From Perkinsus olseni (Eukaryota; Perkinsozoa; Perkinsida; Perkinsidae): a stretch of DNA of 59,322 nt. The translations under genes and the position numbers were made by a program. The stretch lies in assembly GCA_013115135.1 (NCBI GenBank), contig JABANP010000319.1, forward strand, positions 1 through 59,322, written 5' to 3'. Positions 33,778 to 46,674 of the stretch are shown here, piece after piece (positions within the stretch are counted from its first letter, which is position 1; every line of letters starts with the position of its first letter). The notes below the pieces were generated by a model. It saw only the letters and a program-made list of their open reading frames with translations. It had not been told where the DNA came from and did not search any database.

Positions 33778-36374
33778 TCATGATGAAGGGAATCCGTCTT
33801 TGACGTCGACGCCCACTGCCTCACTGACGTGACTGTAACCGTCTCTCCTCAACAACTCGGCCAGACCATGATTGATGTCTCGGAAAATCCAGGGCCCTTC
33901 ATATATCATACCGGTATAGACCTGTCAGGCACTACAACCGTCGGGCGCGGCATCAGCATGCCCGTCGTTTCGGTTCATCGGAGCATCACCACTGCTCGGA
34001 GTTTTCTAATTAGTCCGTGATCAGCGACGTCATGAGGCGAGAAGATCAGAGATCGCGTAAACCGGAGTGGCAAAGGCTGGGAGCTCCAGCGAAGCGATAC
34101 ATTATTCGCAGTCTCGATCGGAATTTCCATTCTAGGTGTCACAAGCTAGTCTTGCCTGGACAAGAGAGGCTCCACTCCGTATTAGACGGTAGGCGTCTTC
34201 GGCTGTGAAGACTCCCTCCGCAGCCAATGATGGGAATCTGATCACAACGAATGAGCGCCAGCTGACCAGTGCGGAAGCCTACTTTCCCTTCGGTCACTCT
34301 GTAAACATGTCGCACAAGATTGATTGCTCGTTGCCGTACAGGCTTACCACTAATGCCGCCCTTCTCGCGATGGTGAACGTCTCCCATTGTCCTGAGAGTG
34401 AATGTGGTGCTACAGACCCGACGTAGAGTCTCTGAAGCTCAGGCGACCCACCTGTCCAAGCCAAGGTCCTCTGCTCGGTCGGAAACAGTGTTGACCATCA
34501 CGAAACCGTCGACACCAAGCTCCACCGCTTTCCTCACCATTGCTGAGACCCCTTCGTAATACCTGCCGCCGGTGAGTCACAGTGTCGCCACCAACGACCA
34601 GCGTTAACACAGCAGCGACCTAGCCTTTCCCAGACGATTCGGCTGGTAGTATGAGCAGCAAACGCAACGATGGGACGGCGCCGGTCGGGCTTCGTAGTGG
34701 GCTAGACGACCTCACTTCTCATCGGCTCCAGCTGGAGGAGGACTCAGCTTCACCAACACGGCCTTATCCGGGAAGTTATCCCGCCTCCAATTGAGAAGAG
34801 CTCGGAGGAGCTTATCGAGGGCCTACCACGCAAAAAAGTGTCCTGAGTTATTCTACACCTCCCACCTCGGGATCTTCGAAGGTCTTTCCTTCCGCAGTGT
34901 TAGGGCAGCTGATATTAACATTGATGTACGCTGCGTATGGGGCCACCTCGTCGAAGGTGGCCAACATGTCCGCCACGGCCGCATCATCCTCGATGCTTGG
35001 AGCTGAGAGCAGCCAATGTACGGCTATGGGAAGAAGCAGTAGTAGCCACAGTTTCAGTAGGGATCGCTCGGAGGGCGACCATGCTTGCCGTCGCTCACAC
35101 GGAGTCTTGGTGATGTTCACTCCAATCGGTGGCGTGTGTCTTCTGCCGTTCAACAAGGCGCTCATACTTTGTAGCTTGCCACGCAAGGACTCCGCTCCTC
35201 TGAAGCGAGAGCAGAGCTAGCCACTAATTCCCCTTCATATAAGCCCCGATACGAGCATTCTCCAGGAGCCCTGCGAACTTCATTGAATGATTCGAAGAGA
35301 TGATCAAAACGGCGAAAAGCCTTCACAAAAGGGAGTCTGGGGCTGCTGAGGTTCACAGCGCGAGTGGGTAGTCCTCCGGCCTCTCCACTCCGAGTAAAAA
35401 CCATGGATTAAACACAACGGGACGAGGAGTGCCTCCCAACCGAGACCGCACCTGTTGTTTAAGCCCATGCGATTTATCACCGCGCCATCTCGAGGCAGTC
35501 GGAACAGCCTAGGGCGCGGATTGCCAGGCCAGGGCTCCTTCGAGACAGACCCGACCTAAAGTACCAGTATGACCGACCATTCTGCGCTAACCACCCTCAG
35601 AGATCACCTCGGCGAAGCCGTTCCCGAGCACTGCGGAGGTGAAGAGATGTAGCAGCTCTCCATTCTTGTCAAAACCAGCTGCCACTCCCTGAGAGAGCCT
35701 CATCCCATCACCATTCACTGCAACTTCGTAGTACCACTGGTCGAGGGAACTCGACACCGAAGAGAGTCTGCTTCAGGGGATCCACACCTTGCAATGCTGC
35801 GTAGGCCGGCCTTCGAGTGTCGCCATCGAGAAGAATAGCGGCGAGTCGATCCATCACCCGCTTTCTATACACCTGGCATGAGATCTACTAGGGCGCACAC
35901 ACAGAACGACTACTCTACGCCATATGCGATGATCTATGCGGCCCAAGCAACGGCGACATCATCCCGTACCCGCGGCCAAACAAGAATACTCGAAACAAGT
36001 TCTCAGCTAGACTATCCTTTATTACATCGAAACAATTCCAATAGCGGTGGAGGAAGAACGCCAGTTTCCCGTAGACAGCTCCGCTCGTGATAGCCATACG
36101 GTGTGCCACCTCAGGGTCACTAGCTGTCAAGGGAAAGAGGACAGGCCTGAACCTTGATGCTCAGAGACGGTAAATCCGCCGCCCCGGACTACCCTATGAG
36201 GCCCTTGTAGAAGCGTGTCCCCCAGCACACTGCTGCTGCCGGCGCTGCATCAGCATGATGCATCTCACGCAGTACTCTCGCCTCCCGGGCCGCCAGGATG
36301 TAGTATGCTGCTGCCCCCGAGACGGCCGTGACTCCTACCGTGTTGCGTAGTCTACGGACGGTGTAGAAGGTCAT
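33778..36374 (-). CDS. Dihydroorotate dehydrogenase (class 2, membrane-anchored)
   Basis: DHODH oxidises dihydroorotate to orotate in pyrimidine synthesis, passing electrons via FMN to ubiquinone at the mitochondrial inner membrane. About ten exons span 36374 to 33778. The N-terminal anchor is [17 protein letters not shown]. Then come [73 protein letters not shown] (catalytic Ser loop), [35 protein letters not shown] and [19 protein letters not shown]. All FMN and orotate motifs are in order, and the class 2 anchor is present. One extra base in the run at 34214-34216 breaks frame between GCGG and [19 protein letters not shown]. The last intron (33922-34155) uses a GC donor (CAG/GCAAGA). A decayed 5' fragment lies at 39.2-39.7 kb. 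Confidence 0.92.
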
Positions 36375-37480
36375 GACTGGAATAGGATCCGTCCTGCATA
36401 AAGAGCAAGTTTCCTTCAACCAGAATGACTAGAGTCTTATACCAGCGCATGACGAACCCGTCAATCTTCCTACTCCCTTGACTCCAGTGGAACTACTGCA
36501 ACCCAAATAACGGTAACGCATCAGATTTATGAGCACACTATAGACGTCGTCGCTAGGGGTCCGGTGGAATACTGAAAAGCTCCCAAGCGCGACAGCTAGG
36601 CGGCGACGCAGATCAACAGCAGGGGCTGGCTACACCGTATAGCCCATAACCTGGGCTGTTCGAGGAGAAGGGACCGAGAAGTCCATTTGTCAAGGCATGT
36701 GATGGCTCACGACGTTTCACTTGGTGCTCCTGGAATGGATAATGTGTATCTCCCCGTGATTGTCGAGGACAGTGACGATCATGCAAATTTCGACCAACGT
36801 CCATCAAGCGTTATGCAATCGGTTTCTCGCTTGGTATCTGAGGCCTAGCTACTGTAGCCGAAGGCGCAAGACAGTCAGAGAACACTATCGTACTGCAGCG
36901 TTGCCGATACCCCTCAAATCGTGGTGATACTCCCTGATGCCAAGTGCTAACATCATGTATACAGAATGTCATCGAACAATCGTATCATTACTTACTATAA
37001 GCCATGGATCTCAGACGCTGAGTTGAGGTTATAACTCAGCAGTCAAGACGCCCAAGACAGTGTGAGTGATAACAAAGTACACTCCAGGCTGTCCAAGATC
37101 TCTACATCGCACCCGCCTCAGTCATCCAGTGGATACGCGAGAGCTCCAAGCCGAGAGCCATGCTTGTCCACGATAGAATCGCATCAAAAGCGCGTTGGCT
37201 TGAACGCTGAGAGGCTCTTTGAGTCATGCCCACGGCTTGATAACATCGGACTGACACGATCGAGAGACGAAGATCCACGTACTCCACCATTGTGACACAC
37301 CAGCCGCACTTATTGTAAAATACGTACGTCGCATGGCCATGTGTCCCGGAGAGTAGGTGATGACTCAAACGCAACTCGCCGCGCGGATGTTGGAACAACA
37401 GGGGACAGCAACATACACAGCACAACAGCGGGGATTAGTCATGCAAGAACAACCCTCCCTTCTTCAGCAGGATTCGCAGG
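36375..37480. other. No firm gene
   Basis: This is the region upstream of DHODH. Part of 36.4-36.6 kb resembles 39.57-39.72 kb, so the duplication that produced the DHODH fragment included 5' flanking DNA. Short open frames at 37.1-37.4 kb are unsupported. Confidence 0.4.
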
Positions 37481-37489
37481 TCCGGTTAG

Positions 37490-39138
37490 TATTAGTACAA
37501 AGCCCAACTATGCTCCTGCGATTTCGGCCAAAGAAGGAACCAAGGGGGATAGTCATCTTGCGGACTTGAAACTCGGTAAACTGGGCGGTCCTCAGGTATG
37601 AAGTGGTCAATGATACTCGGGTCCGAGTTGCCTGTGAACAGCCACATCACTATACGCCACAGAATTTCGCCCCATTTATCCTCAGTGACAACTGGAGCCG
37701 CCCCTTTGCCATTGTTCTTGCCCAAGATATAGAACAAGTAGCGATTCAACTGTCTGGAGCATAGGGACTGACGGTCCGGGTTCGCCGGGTGCTCTGTCGA
37801 GTTGGGAAGGAACCGTTCAGCGTTGGCTTCCAGCTCCTTCAATCGAGACAGGCTGAACTTCAGCTCCAGTCCCCTGAGTAACAGAATAGCAATCCAGGAG
37901 AAGACCAGAAGAGTCCAGCATGACAGCAGAGCACTACAGTAGACTCGAGTGAACTCTCTGCTGTAAGCTGGAAGCCCTCTACGAGTCTCTTACGGAATGT
38001 CACTTGAGATGGTGGTGGACACTCTACTCATCCTGAAACCTTCCTCGAGCACGGGAGCATCCAGTCTGATCCATATACTCCAAGAGACCTGAAAAGGACA
38101 GTCAATTCGTTCAAATGAGCAGCAAAGGACTTGCTTTCTTCTTGCTGCCGGTACGGCTTCTCAACGACCATGTTTGGAAAGCTTCGCAGTCGAAGGAGTC
38201 CTTCTTGAGCTCCATCTCAATGTTTGAATGTGATGGATACGGGAGCGGTAATTCGCTATCATTAAGCCCGCGCCTCAACGCTCGTAGCATTTGCCTTTCC
38301 CATGGTGCTGGGCCGGTAATCTTCTCCATGGCTTGTCCCTGCAGGGAGGGGGCTCCATCCACCTCATCTTCTCCCGCCTCGTTCTGGTCTCCCCAGTGTA
38401 GAGTTTCTTCTTGCCATGCTTTGCAAGCTGCTCACCAAAGACAACATCATACAAGTATCCGTACCTGAAACGATTCCTCTCTCATAGCCCCCCATCTCGA
38501 AGACTACCTCGGGCAAATCATACGACGGTCAGCGAGCGTCACTGCCCCGTCAGCATCACGATGTAGAGTACACTGAGAGAGGTCCTATTTTGCCGAATGA
38601 TAATGCAGGGGCTTATCACATGTTCGGTGCCACCGTCAGCAGTCCTACTACTCAGGTGCTGTACAGCCTGGGGCTCGCTCTCCTGCTCCTGCCCTTGCGA
38701 TGTAGCATGGCTCTGAGCCTACAAGGGCGCAGCATCGAATAGCCTGTATACCCCCATAATGAGCTTGACCCACCGCTGAAGACACTTCCACACCATCGAG
38801 TACACGACCAATTCTGTCCATCTTCGTAATGATTCTTCCCTCTACCACGTAGAGCGCCAATAACGCTGATGCGATGGAGAGCGGTGAGCTCGAGATGATG
38901 AAGGCCATGAACGAAACTACTGTGGAGACCTCCATGGTCCGCGCTTGGAAGCGTATTTTGTCCTAGTCCACTGTGTGCTCCATCCCGATTGTCCGGTGGC
39001 ACGCACAGGCGGCTCTCCTCCCGAGGTCCCTGTACAGCTCGGCCTCTCCGCCACTGCGGCCGGAGTTTTTGGTCTCAAGTACTGGAGTTCTCTCAATTGA
39101 TCGTTGGCATCCCAGTGGAGGTTCTGCGGGTTCGCCAA
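37490..39138 (-). CDS. Putative multi-exon membrane protein, unresolved
   Basis: Several blocks with protein-like character lie in order on the minus strand. First come a hydrophilic stretch (NPQNLHWDANDQLRELQYL, near 39130) and a hydrophobic segment near 38900 (VVSFMAFIISSSPLSIASAL, running on into LLALYVV). Next is an acidic block near 38400 (AWQEETLHWGDQNEAGEDE), then MLRALRRGLNDSELPLPYP and FDCEAFQTWSLRS near 38250-38150. A last block near 37800-37600 includes LNRYLFYILGKNNG and KWGEILWRIVMWLFTG. Exon limits were not fixed and more than one gene is possible. No family is recognised. Confidence 0.35.
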
Positions 39139-39199
39139 GTTTTTACATGTTCTCGAGACTGATTTCCGCTGCGGCCGAAGGTGGGCTCAAGACCACTCC

Positions 39200-39720
39200 G
39201 CCCTATAGTGACGAGCTATGCGCTAGGAGAACCGACTCTATATGGCTGCATAGGGGCACTCAGAACAGAAGGAATAGACAGACATCCGTCATTACATAAA
39301 GCGGTTCCAATAGCGGCGAAGGAAGATCACCTCCATCCCGTAGACAATTCCGCGCGTTGTGTGCAACCTCAGAGTCACAGACTGTCTAGGGAGGGAAGCC
39401 ATACTCGACTTAGATTCACTTCTAGATCACAGCCCGTCAGATTTAGTACAGCTCCAACCGTATTGTCACGCAGCTCACGGAGGGTCTCGGCCGGCATGGC
39501 TGTGATAGCAGCCAACGGTCGGATGACATTAGAAGAAGTACAGGATTAACGAGAGCTGTGGTTCCTCATGAAGGTAAAACTGCTGCCCCTCCACGTTGAC
39601 CTCTCCTCCGCGGAAATTTACCGTTACTCAAGCCTCGTACGAGTATAAGAAGTACAATTATACTATGGACGCCGTCGCCGGCAAGGCCACTAGGATGATG
39701 AAGGACTCCCAATCATGACA
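39200..39720 (-). pseudogene. Decayed fragment of the DHODH 5' region
   Basis: The segment near 39300-39410 resembles DHODH exon 2 (36118-36000). CCAATAGCGGCGAAGGAAGA and CCCGTAGACAATTCCGCG match CCAATAGCGGTGGAGGAAGA and CCCGTAGACAGCTCCGCT. The encoded block (EVAHN..., GIVYG, RRYWNR) is interrupted. Flanks also match: TAGACGTCGTCGCTAGG near 36543 against a related string near 39665. Only the 5' part was copied, so it is not functional. Confidence 0.6.
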
Positions 39721-40117
39721 GAAATCAACAGCCGATGATGCAGACCCTCGGCCGCCTGGTCACAACGACGCTCAAAACAGCGAGGAGTGGCATCAGTCCA
39801 GCACGAATGACTGGTCCTTCAGTATGATTGACGACCATGAAAATGATACATTTTAAACCACATGAAAACCTCAACGGTAGCGAGCTACGAGCAGATAGTC
39901 GATAGACAAGCGAAGGTGAGTGAACACTCAACCTGCTTGCAAATACTCTAAGTGAGGGGGAACAAGTATATGGCAGAAGAAAGAAGCAGCAGCAGACGCG
40001 ATAACACGACTAGAATGCAGCGGTTCTGAGCGCCCACCGCTGAGGGCTTGGGGCGACTGTATCAGGCAGCGGCAGTGGTTGTACAACGGCTACCACGAAC
40101 AGTGGCACACAAATGAT

Positions 40118-42769
40118 TTAAAGACTCTGTCGAGCAGTACTACCACCAGCTTCTATCACCTTTCGCTCACAACAGTCGACGTCCTTTGATATCTCATCCA
40201 AAGATTCCTGCTTTGAGATCGGCAGCTTCACGTCATCTCTGCCCGCAGCAGAATTTGCCGACGTAGAAGTGTTGCATTCGTCCACTGCCCCTCCTTCCTT
40301 ATCTGCTGAGTAGACGGTCCAGTCCGCCTTAGCATCATCTACGAATTCATGAGAGAGCTCCAAGATAGACCTCCGCTCCGCTGCTGTTATTCCCGTCCGC
40401 GATGGATCGATTTCCACCGGAGGGGTGGTATCATCTCATCGCACCCGATCTTCCCGTAGATGTCCAGAGATGCTCGACAGATGGTCGGCCCCTTGGAGCC
40501 GTGGAAAAACACGAAAAGTTGCCACACTCTTCCGTTAACTGCAACGAAATGGTGACGAACCTTGCAAGGCTTCCTGCTCTTCACTATCTCCACCAATCGA
40601 GAGTTGTCGATCGGCCCAGGATCGTCTGACGTGTCCGCCAAACTCGGGCCGTCGAGGTGTGCCTTCTTAATATAACTCTTCCAATTATTAACCCAAACAG
40701 CATCCACCATATACCAGTACTCGCCGTCCTTGATGTCCTTAGTGTCATACTTAGTCACCAGCGCTTGCTCAGCCGCTCGTCGTCGCAAATACGCCTTCAC
40801 GTAGTTACTACACTTCTCGCATGGTTCCAAGCTGCTCAGCAAAGGCCCTCCTCCATACAGCGTCTTCAGCTTCTTACCAAACTCCAGCGGGACCGGAATA
40901 TACCTCTGCTCGGCATCCTCCTTCTCAACCTCTGATACACATTTATCAGGGCATACCATAGTGTACGTACTGATAGGGCCTGGATGGCTCATATATTGTA
41001 GCTTCACCGCCCACTGCCTCGGTATGTATACCATTGGAGTGTCTCCAGGCGACTGGCCCTCTTGCACCGCCCTCAGGAGCTCAGCGACGACGTTGGCTCT
41101 AGCCGGACTCGCCACTTTCTGGTAGAACAGAACGTAGGCCTCAAAACCTGCAACTTGTGCAGAGTCAACCTTCGTAACCTTAGCATCATCATATTCTAAC
41201 CACTCGTCGGTCTCTTCGTGACGACAATAAGCAACGTAATGGCCCGACCCGACTGAGCCAATGTGACGTATAAGTCCCGTCAAGCGATAGGCAGTAGTCT
41301 GATTACCAACACCACCCACTACCTCGCTCCTGTTCGCCACCGCAGAAGCCGAATCCATGTGCATGAACTGCGCAATGTTCAGCTCCTCATCAACCGGGAA
41401 GGTCACCACGCGAGAGTTCTTCTGGCCAAACCATCCTTCGTCATAACGAAATCGGTTGAGGTGAATGACCAAAGTCTCAGGCGTGGAATAGAATCTTATG
41501 AATTTTCTCCCGTCGCACTTCTTCTTACAAAAATCACAATGATATTGTTCGCTACCAGTGAGCTCCTCATCCTGGCAAAACGTAGCCAAACAGTCATAAA
41601 GTGAAACCTTAGCATCCCCAAGATACGCCCTTGCCGAACTCATCCACCCCCAAAAACCTCCGCACACTTTGGTCGACGGATTCGTACCCAAGGAACCACC
41701 AGAAAACTTCGTGAAGTCCACCGGTGCAGACGGTATCGGTAAAGATACGTCGTAGACAGGCTCGATGGTAGTGCTGGTGTTGTTGCAGTGCATACACCGT
41801 ACTGTACTTATAAGTTTGCCCTGGAAAGCATCGCTCACAGGACTTGACCAAGTCGTCTCCTCAGCCAACTTCTCCGACAGAAGGCGGTGGATTAGGACTC
41901 CCTGAGTTTGACTGATCACTAAACGACTCTCTGTACTCCGAACCCGCGGCTTCTGAAGCAACGCTGGAGTATGCGGTCGGTGAAGGCAACTCTTCGGGCA
42001 TGTGGACAGCAAGATACGCCTCCGGGTACTTCGGTACTCGTCTCCGCAATTCCTCATGCATAGCATCCAAAACGCAGCGAAGAAACTCCTGAGAATCTTG
42101 CTGATGGTAGCCCTGGAACGTCGGGTTAAGCGCTTGGACAGCCTTGAGCATCGCTTCAGGATTATACGCATCGGACGTCGCTCCCCTCTCGGGTGAATCC
42201 GTACTCCCCCATTGCTCTTCCATTATCGTCCGACAGGCTTCAACGAGCTGTCTGGCCGGTGGCAGCGAGCCATGGACCTTTGGCGCCGGCATGTTCCTTA
42301 GCGCCTTTTGAAGCGGTCCCGTATGAACGAGGCATTGTAATGCTGCGTTCATGAAGCAGGTATTACCCAAATTAAAGAAGCCTCTTGTCGCTCTCGTTGC
42401 AGAGCCGCTGTGCTCCCCTACAGTAGTAGTCGTATAACTTCTACTCACAGCCCCTCCCTCGGGCAATGATGGTGGGGAAGGCGTAGACCCCCCATTTACC
42501 ACCACTCGTCCGCCGCTTCCTCCGTTGAGAGCACTCGCCTGCTGATGGACCTTCACAGAGGCCTCCTCTTCTTCCTGTGTGACTGTACCAGTTGCCGTCA
42601 CATTTCTGTCGGACTCCGAGGTCCGTGATGATAATGACATTACAAAAACAGCCACTGCAGGATCCGTAACATCAAATGAAGATACTTTCCTATAGACGAG
42701 CGACTCCAACGCTATACTGGTGTCGCTCAATCGCCAGGAAGGCAGCTCCGAGCGGCAGCCCTCAGCCAC
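40118..42769 (-). CDS. Ubiquitin-specific protease with C-terminal DUSP domain(s)
   Basis: USPs are cysteine proteases that remove ubiquitin. The Cys box is GFFNLGNTCFMNAALQCL (near 42380). The QQDSQEF box is at about 42095, a CxxC zinc pair site is near 41790 (CMHCNN) and another near 41540 (CDFCKKKC). The His box is IRHIGSVGSGHYVAYCR (near 41250). After the catalytic domain, YWYMVDAVWVNNWKSYI and PGPIDNSRL are DUSP hallmarks, as in the USP20/33 and USP4/15 groups; I see no N-terminal zinc-finger UBP. The frame changes once near 41866-41876 (an extra base, in a linker). A second change near 40420 leads either to an early stop at 40387 or on to a strongly acidic tail ending at 40118. An internal ATG at 42640 (MSLSSRTSESD) is the likelier start. 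Confidence 0.85.
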
Positions 42770-43003
42770 GCATACCGAGGAGGACTCTCAGGGGCAGATA
42801 CGATTCAACTCAACGGAAGCCCATAGCAGGTTTCACCGGACGTCCTACAGCAGATGAAGCATCGGCACACTGTCGGAAATTCAGCAGGCCGCGTAAACGC
42901 GTCACGCGCCACGAAATTACGCGCTCGCCCTTATCCGAAATTGACAACCAGGCACCTGTGTCTTCTTGTGAAACATCACGATTCAGAAACGATGACTCAG
43001 GCT

Positions 43004-46000
43004 TTAAGCCTCATGATAGAAGCGAGGCTTCTTCATAATCCCGAACAACGGCGGGCGCTCGGAACGTTCGAAACCTTCCAGCACGTCTCCCTCCTCGAGA
43101 TCATCAAAGTCCTCGAAGAGGATACCTGAAGGTGAACGATCACCAAACAACCCACGGGGCGTAATATATGCTCTTACCTGCTTCCTGGCCCTTGGGGACT
43201 TGCTTCACAGTCATCCTGTCCACCGTTATACTGCGCAGTTTCAACTGACACAACATAAGATCACTACTTGCGAGAGAATCTAGCCTTGTGGAGGGACCTA
43301 CCCCTTCTCGTACGACTTCGACTCGCGACGAGTCGCCGCCCACTTTCCTGAGTAGGTTGTAGCTGACCTTATCCCCAGTAGTCGCCACACCATCTCGAAG
43401 AGTGGCTCGGCCAATCGTCCGAGTGCCCTCACCCTTTATAAAGAACCTGCGAACGGACAACACTCGACGACTGTGCACGCCTGCTCCGTTACGGTGCAGG
43501 TTTGCCGAGGTTCAGTCGACACACTCGCGTCGAGATCTCGCGAGGACCATAATGGAAGTCATAAATATCCTCCACGTCCTGGAACAACCTAAGTCCAATA
43601 CGATGAGGATCTGCTGCCGGCACCACAACGGTTGCGGTCACCTGTAGATGATCTCGCTGTGGCGCAGGACGAGGTCAGCAGACCGCATCCTGTCTATAAC
43701 GGCTTGCTTCGGTGGCTCTTGGAAGCTCAGGATCTGATGCAGCTCGCAGATGCATCGAACCGTGGCATGGAGGGAGGGCCTTACGAATGAACCCGTCTGC
43801 TTGGCAAAGTCAACATCGTGATCTGTCGGCTGGCCCACGGAAGCTCCGGCTATGTAAAACGACTGCGAATGGGCGTACCTAGGATATGGCCATGACCCAC
43901 TGGACCCCCCAACGCAACGGCACTCACTCCTCGAGCCATGCGCGAAGGACCTTCAGCTGGCCCTCAGAAGCGGCCTTGAGGATGATGCCAACCTGTCTAT
44001 CCGTACCCTCAACCATCCGCTGAATCTGTTCTTCATCCCTACCAAGAAATCAGACTCAATACTACTAAATCAATACCATCTACCGCAGAGGCGACAAGAC
44101 TTACTCATATTCCTTTGAGGTCCATGTAGGTGTCCTTTTCACGCCAGTCGTCAATCTTCCGCTGCATCGTAGGGTCGTTGCGAGAGAGCACTTTCTTGAT
44201 GTGTCTGACACACTCCTAGCTCAGCTACACTCGCCACGAGGACCCTCACTTCCCAGCTGCTCGCTCGCCCTGGTCCTGTGGTGTGGTCTTGAGCTCCTCT
44301 TGCATCCTGGCGAGCCTTGCGGACTTGGCGATTTCCTCGGCAACTCGCTGGTTAGGGTGAGCTTCTCTGACCGGGACCATTAACAGGGGGTTCTACTCTC
44401 AAGGCCTCACAGTAGGTCTCCGGCGGATCCAACAACACCCCCGTGCTTGGCACTCGTGATCGTCCACACCACAGAAATGTCCACAGCGTCAGACGGCACA
44501 GCCTCCTCGAGATCGCCTAAGGCAGCGTAAGGAATATTGCCACGCACGCAGCACCCGCTACTCACCTTCGTTGGGATAACTTTCACGGCCTGCATGCCAT
44601 ATGGTCCGGACTCGTCCAGCATTCTCACCGACCGTGACCCATTCGCCGACCTTCAGCGTCCCATCTCGCATCTGAAGAAAGGCAGCTACGAGCCGTCGAA
44701 CATCTCGCAGCCATCCCTACGACTAGATTGAGGATCCTTCCCTGGCGGTGGTCGACACGTGCCTCCAATATAAATGCCTTGGCCGGCATGCTCTGACGTG
44801 AAACTGCGATGAGAGGAAGCCAGAAGTGACGACGGTACCTTGTCGAACTCGAGCAAGGTCTCGTCCTTCTCGTCGATGACAGAGGCCTCGAGGAGCATGG
44901 CCTCCTCCAACTCAACCAGCCCTTCCTCTTTGGGCGCACATATTGGCACAACCTAAGAAGCACAAGGCAATATATTGCCTGTAGCTGTTAATACTGATTG
45001 TAGCTCAATAACATGCCAAAGTGCCAAATTGCAATGACTGCAGTTATTAATAGCTACAGTCACCGACTCCGGAATGTACCACATTACGATCCTAGAGTCG
45101 TACCTACCTGTACCGTGCCTCCCATATTCTCGCTGACGAGGCCCAACTGCTCCTTCAACTCCTTCTCTAGGGTCTGCAGTCGATTCTCCTCGGCCTGAAA
45201 GTGTCCATGATCAGCCAGCGCTGACCACCTCACTGCCTCACCTTATCAATCTTCGATATTGCCACTATGATTGGACACCCCGCTGCTCTAGCGTGGTTCA
45301 CAGCTTCTACTGTCTGCTGCCTAATGCCATCATCAGCGGCAACCACTAGTATCTACCATCAAGCGAGACAAAGACGGCGAACGAACAGCAGACCAGTTTC
45401 GAGAACACACCCGTATGAGTCTCACGAAATTGATATCACTGTCCCCGCGGAGACTTACCACAATATCAGTGACATTAGCCCCTCTCTCACGCATAGAAGA
45501 GAAAGCAGCATGCCCAGGTGTATCGATGAAGGTGATCCTCTCGGCAGTTGCTGGGCCCATCATAGTGAACGCTCCGACCTGAATCTTGGATGGCCCGAGG
45601 GTAGCACTAGAGGAGGCCTACCCTTTGAGTGATGCCACCAGCTTCTCCAGCTGCGATGTTACTCTTCCTCAGAGCATCCAGCAGAGTAGTCTTTCCATGG
45701 TCCTGAGTAGAATCGACCACAGCGTATAGAGCACACGAAGCTGCGCGGAGCACAAGTGAGGTACTTACCACATGTCCCATGACTGTGATGACAGGCGGTC
45801 GAACGCGGCCTTCCGCCCGACGCAGATGCTGTCGGAGGCTCCGACGAGTGAGCTCCTGACCTATAACAAGGCAAGCAGACCATTATCGACTCGCATGACC
45901 CTAGGCGAACACAGCAAGATCGGCGTAGTAGGATAGACTGATTCAGTGTCCAAGCGACGAAGTGAAGGGCGCTAGCTCAGTACTAGCGGAAGACCCACGA

Positions 46001-46500
46001 TGAAGCGTACTAATCGCTTCCGCCATATCCTCAGGATAACGAGCTCTTGGCAGGAGGAGGAAATCATCTCTGAGCAGGTCAGCGACATCCTCAACCTAAG
46101 AACGAGCCTTGCCAGGGTTGATAACACCCGTGATGCTACTCACCTCCTCGACAGGTACTCGCAGGAGCTCAGCCAGCTCAGCTTTCGAGTAACCCTGCAC
46201 GTCCAGATCGCCTCGGTGACCGCTGGACCGCGTCCGCTTATCGTGGAACACCGACATGTCCAGGACAAATCGCTGGCGGGCTTCAGACCGAGGCTGATAT
46301 CTAACAGTCGACCGCGTCCAAACTGCAGCATTCGCAAAGATACGAGCTTACGGTATGGCCGCCTCCGCCTCTGCCAGTTTCTCCTCCATTTCATTTCGAG
46401 CGGCTTCAGCTGCCTCCGCTACAGTGGCTTCATCCTCATGGATTCCCCTACGCTTCTCGAGAGCTTTCTTCACTTGCTCTTGCAACTGAGCATCCAACAT
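43004..46500 (-). CDS. Organellar-type translation initiation factor IF-2
   Basis: IF-2 is the GTPase that brings initiator tRNA to the small ribosomal subunit in bacteria and organelles. Many exons run from 46500 ([20 protein letters not shown]) to the stop at 43006-43004. Landmarks in order are [18 protein letters not shown] (N domain), [21 protein letters not shown] (G1 across an intron), [10 protein letters not shown] (G2), [19 protein letters not shown] (G3), [31 protein letters not shown] (G4, SKID for NKID), [63 protein letters not shown] and [19 protein letters not shown] (C2). No clear presequence is seen, so a further 5' exon is possible. A frame change near 44627-44634 suggests one extra base. 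Mitochondrial location is most likely. Confidence 0.88.
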
Positions 46501-46674
46501 CGACCCTCACTTGAGACGGCTTGATTTAGATTTCCCCAACTGTGGCGATCGGGTATCTATATTCAAATTCTTGTCGCGCAAATTCTTCAAACAGACTAAA
46601 AAACTACGACCTCTGGGTGAAGTTCAAGTCATAGTAATTGTCCGAGTAAGTGTCACAAGGACAATCTCGATTTT

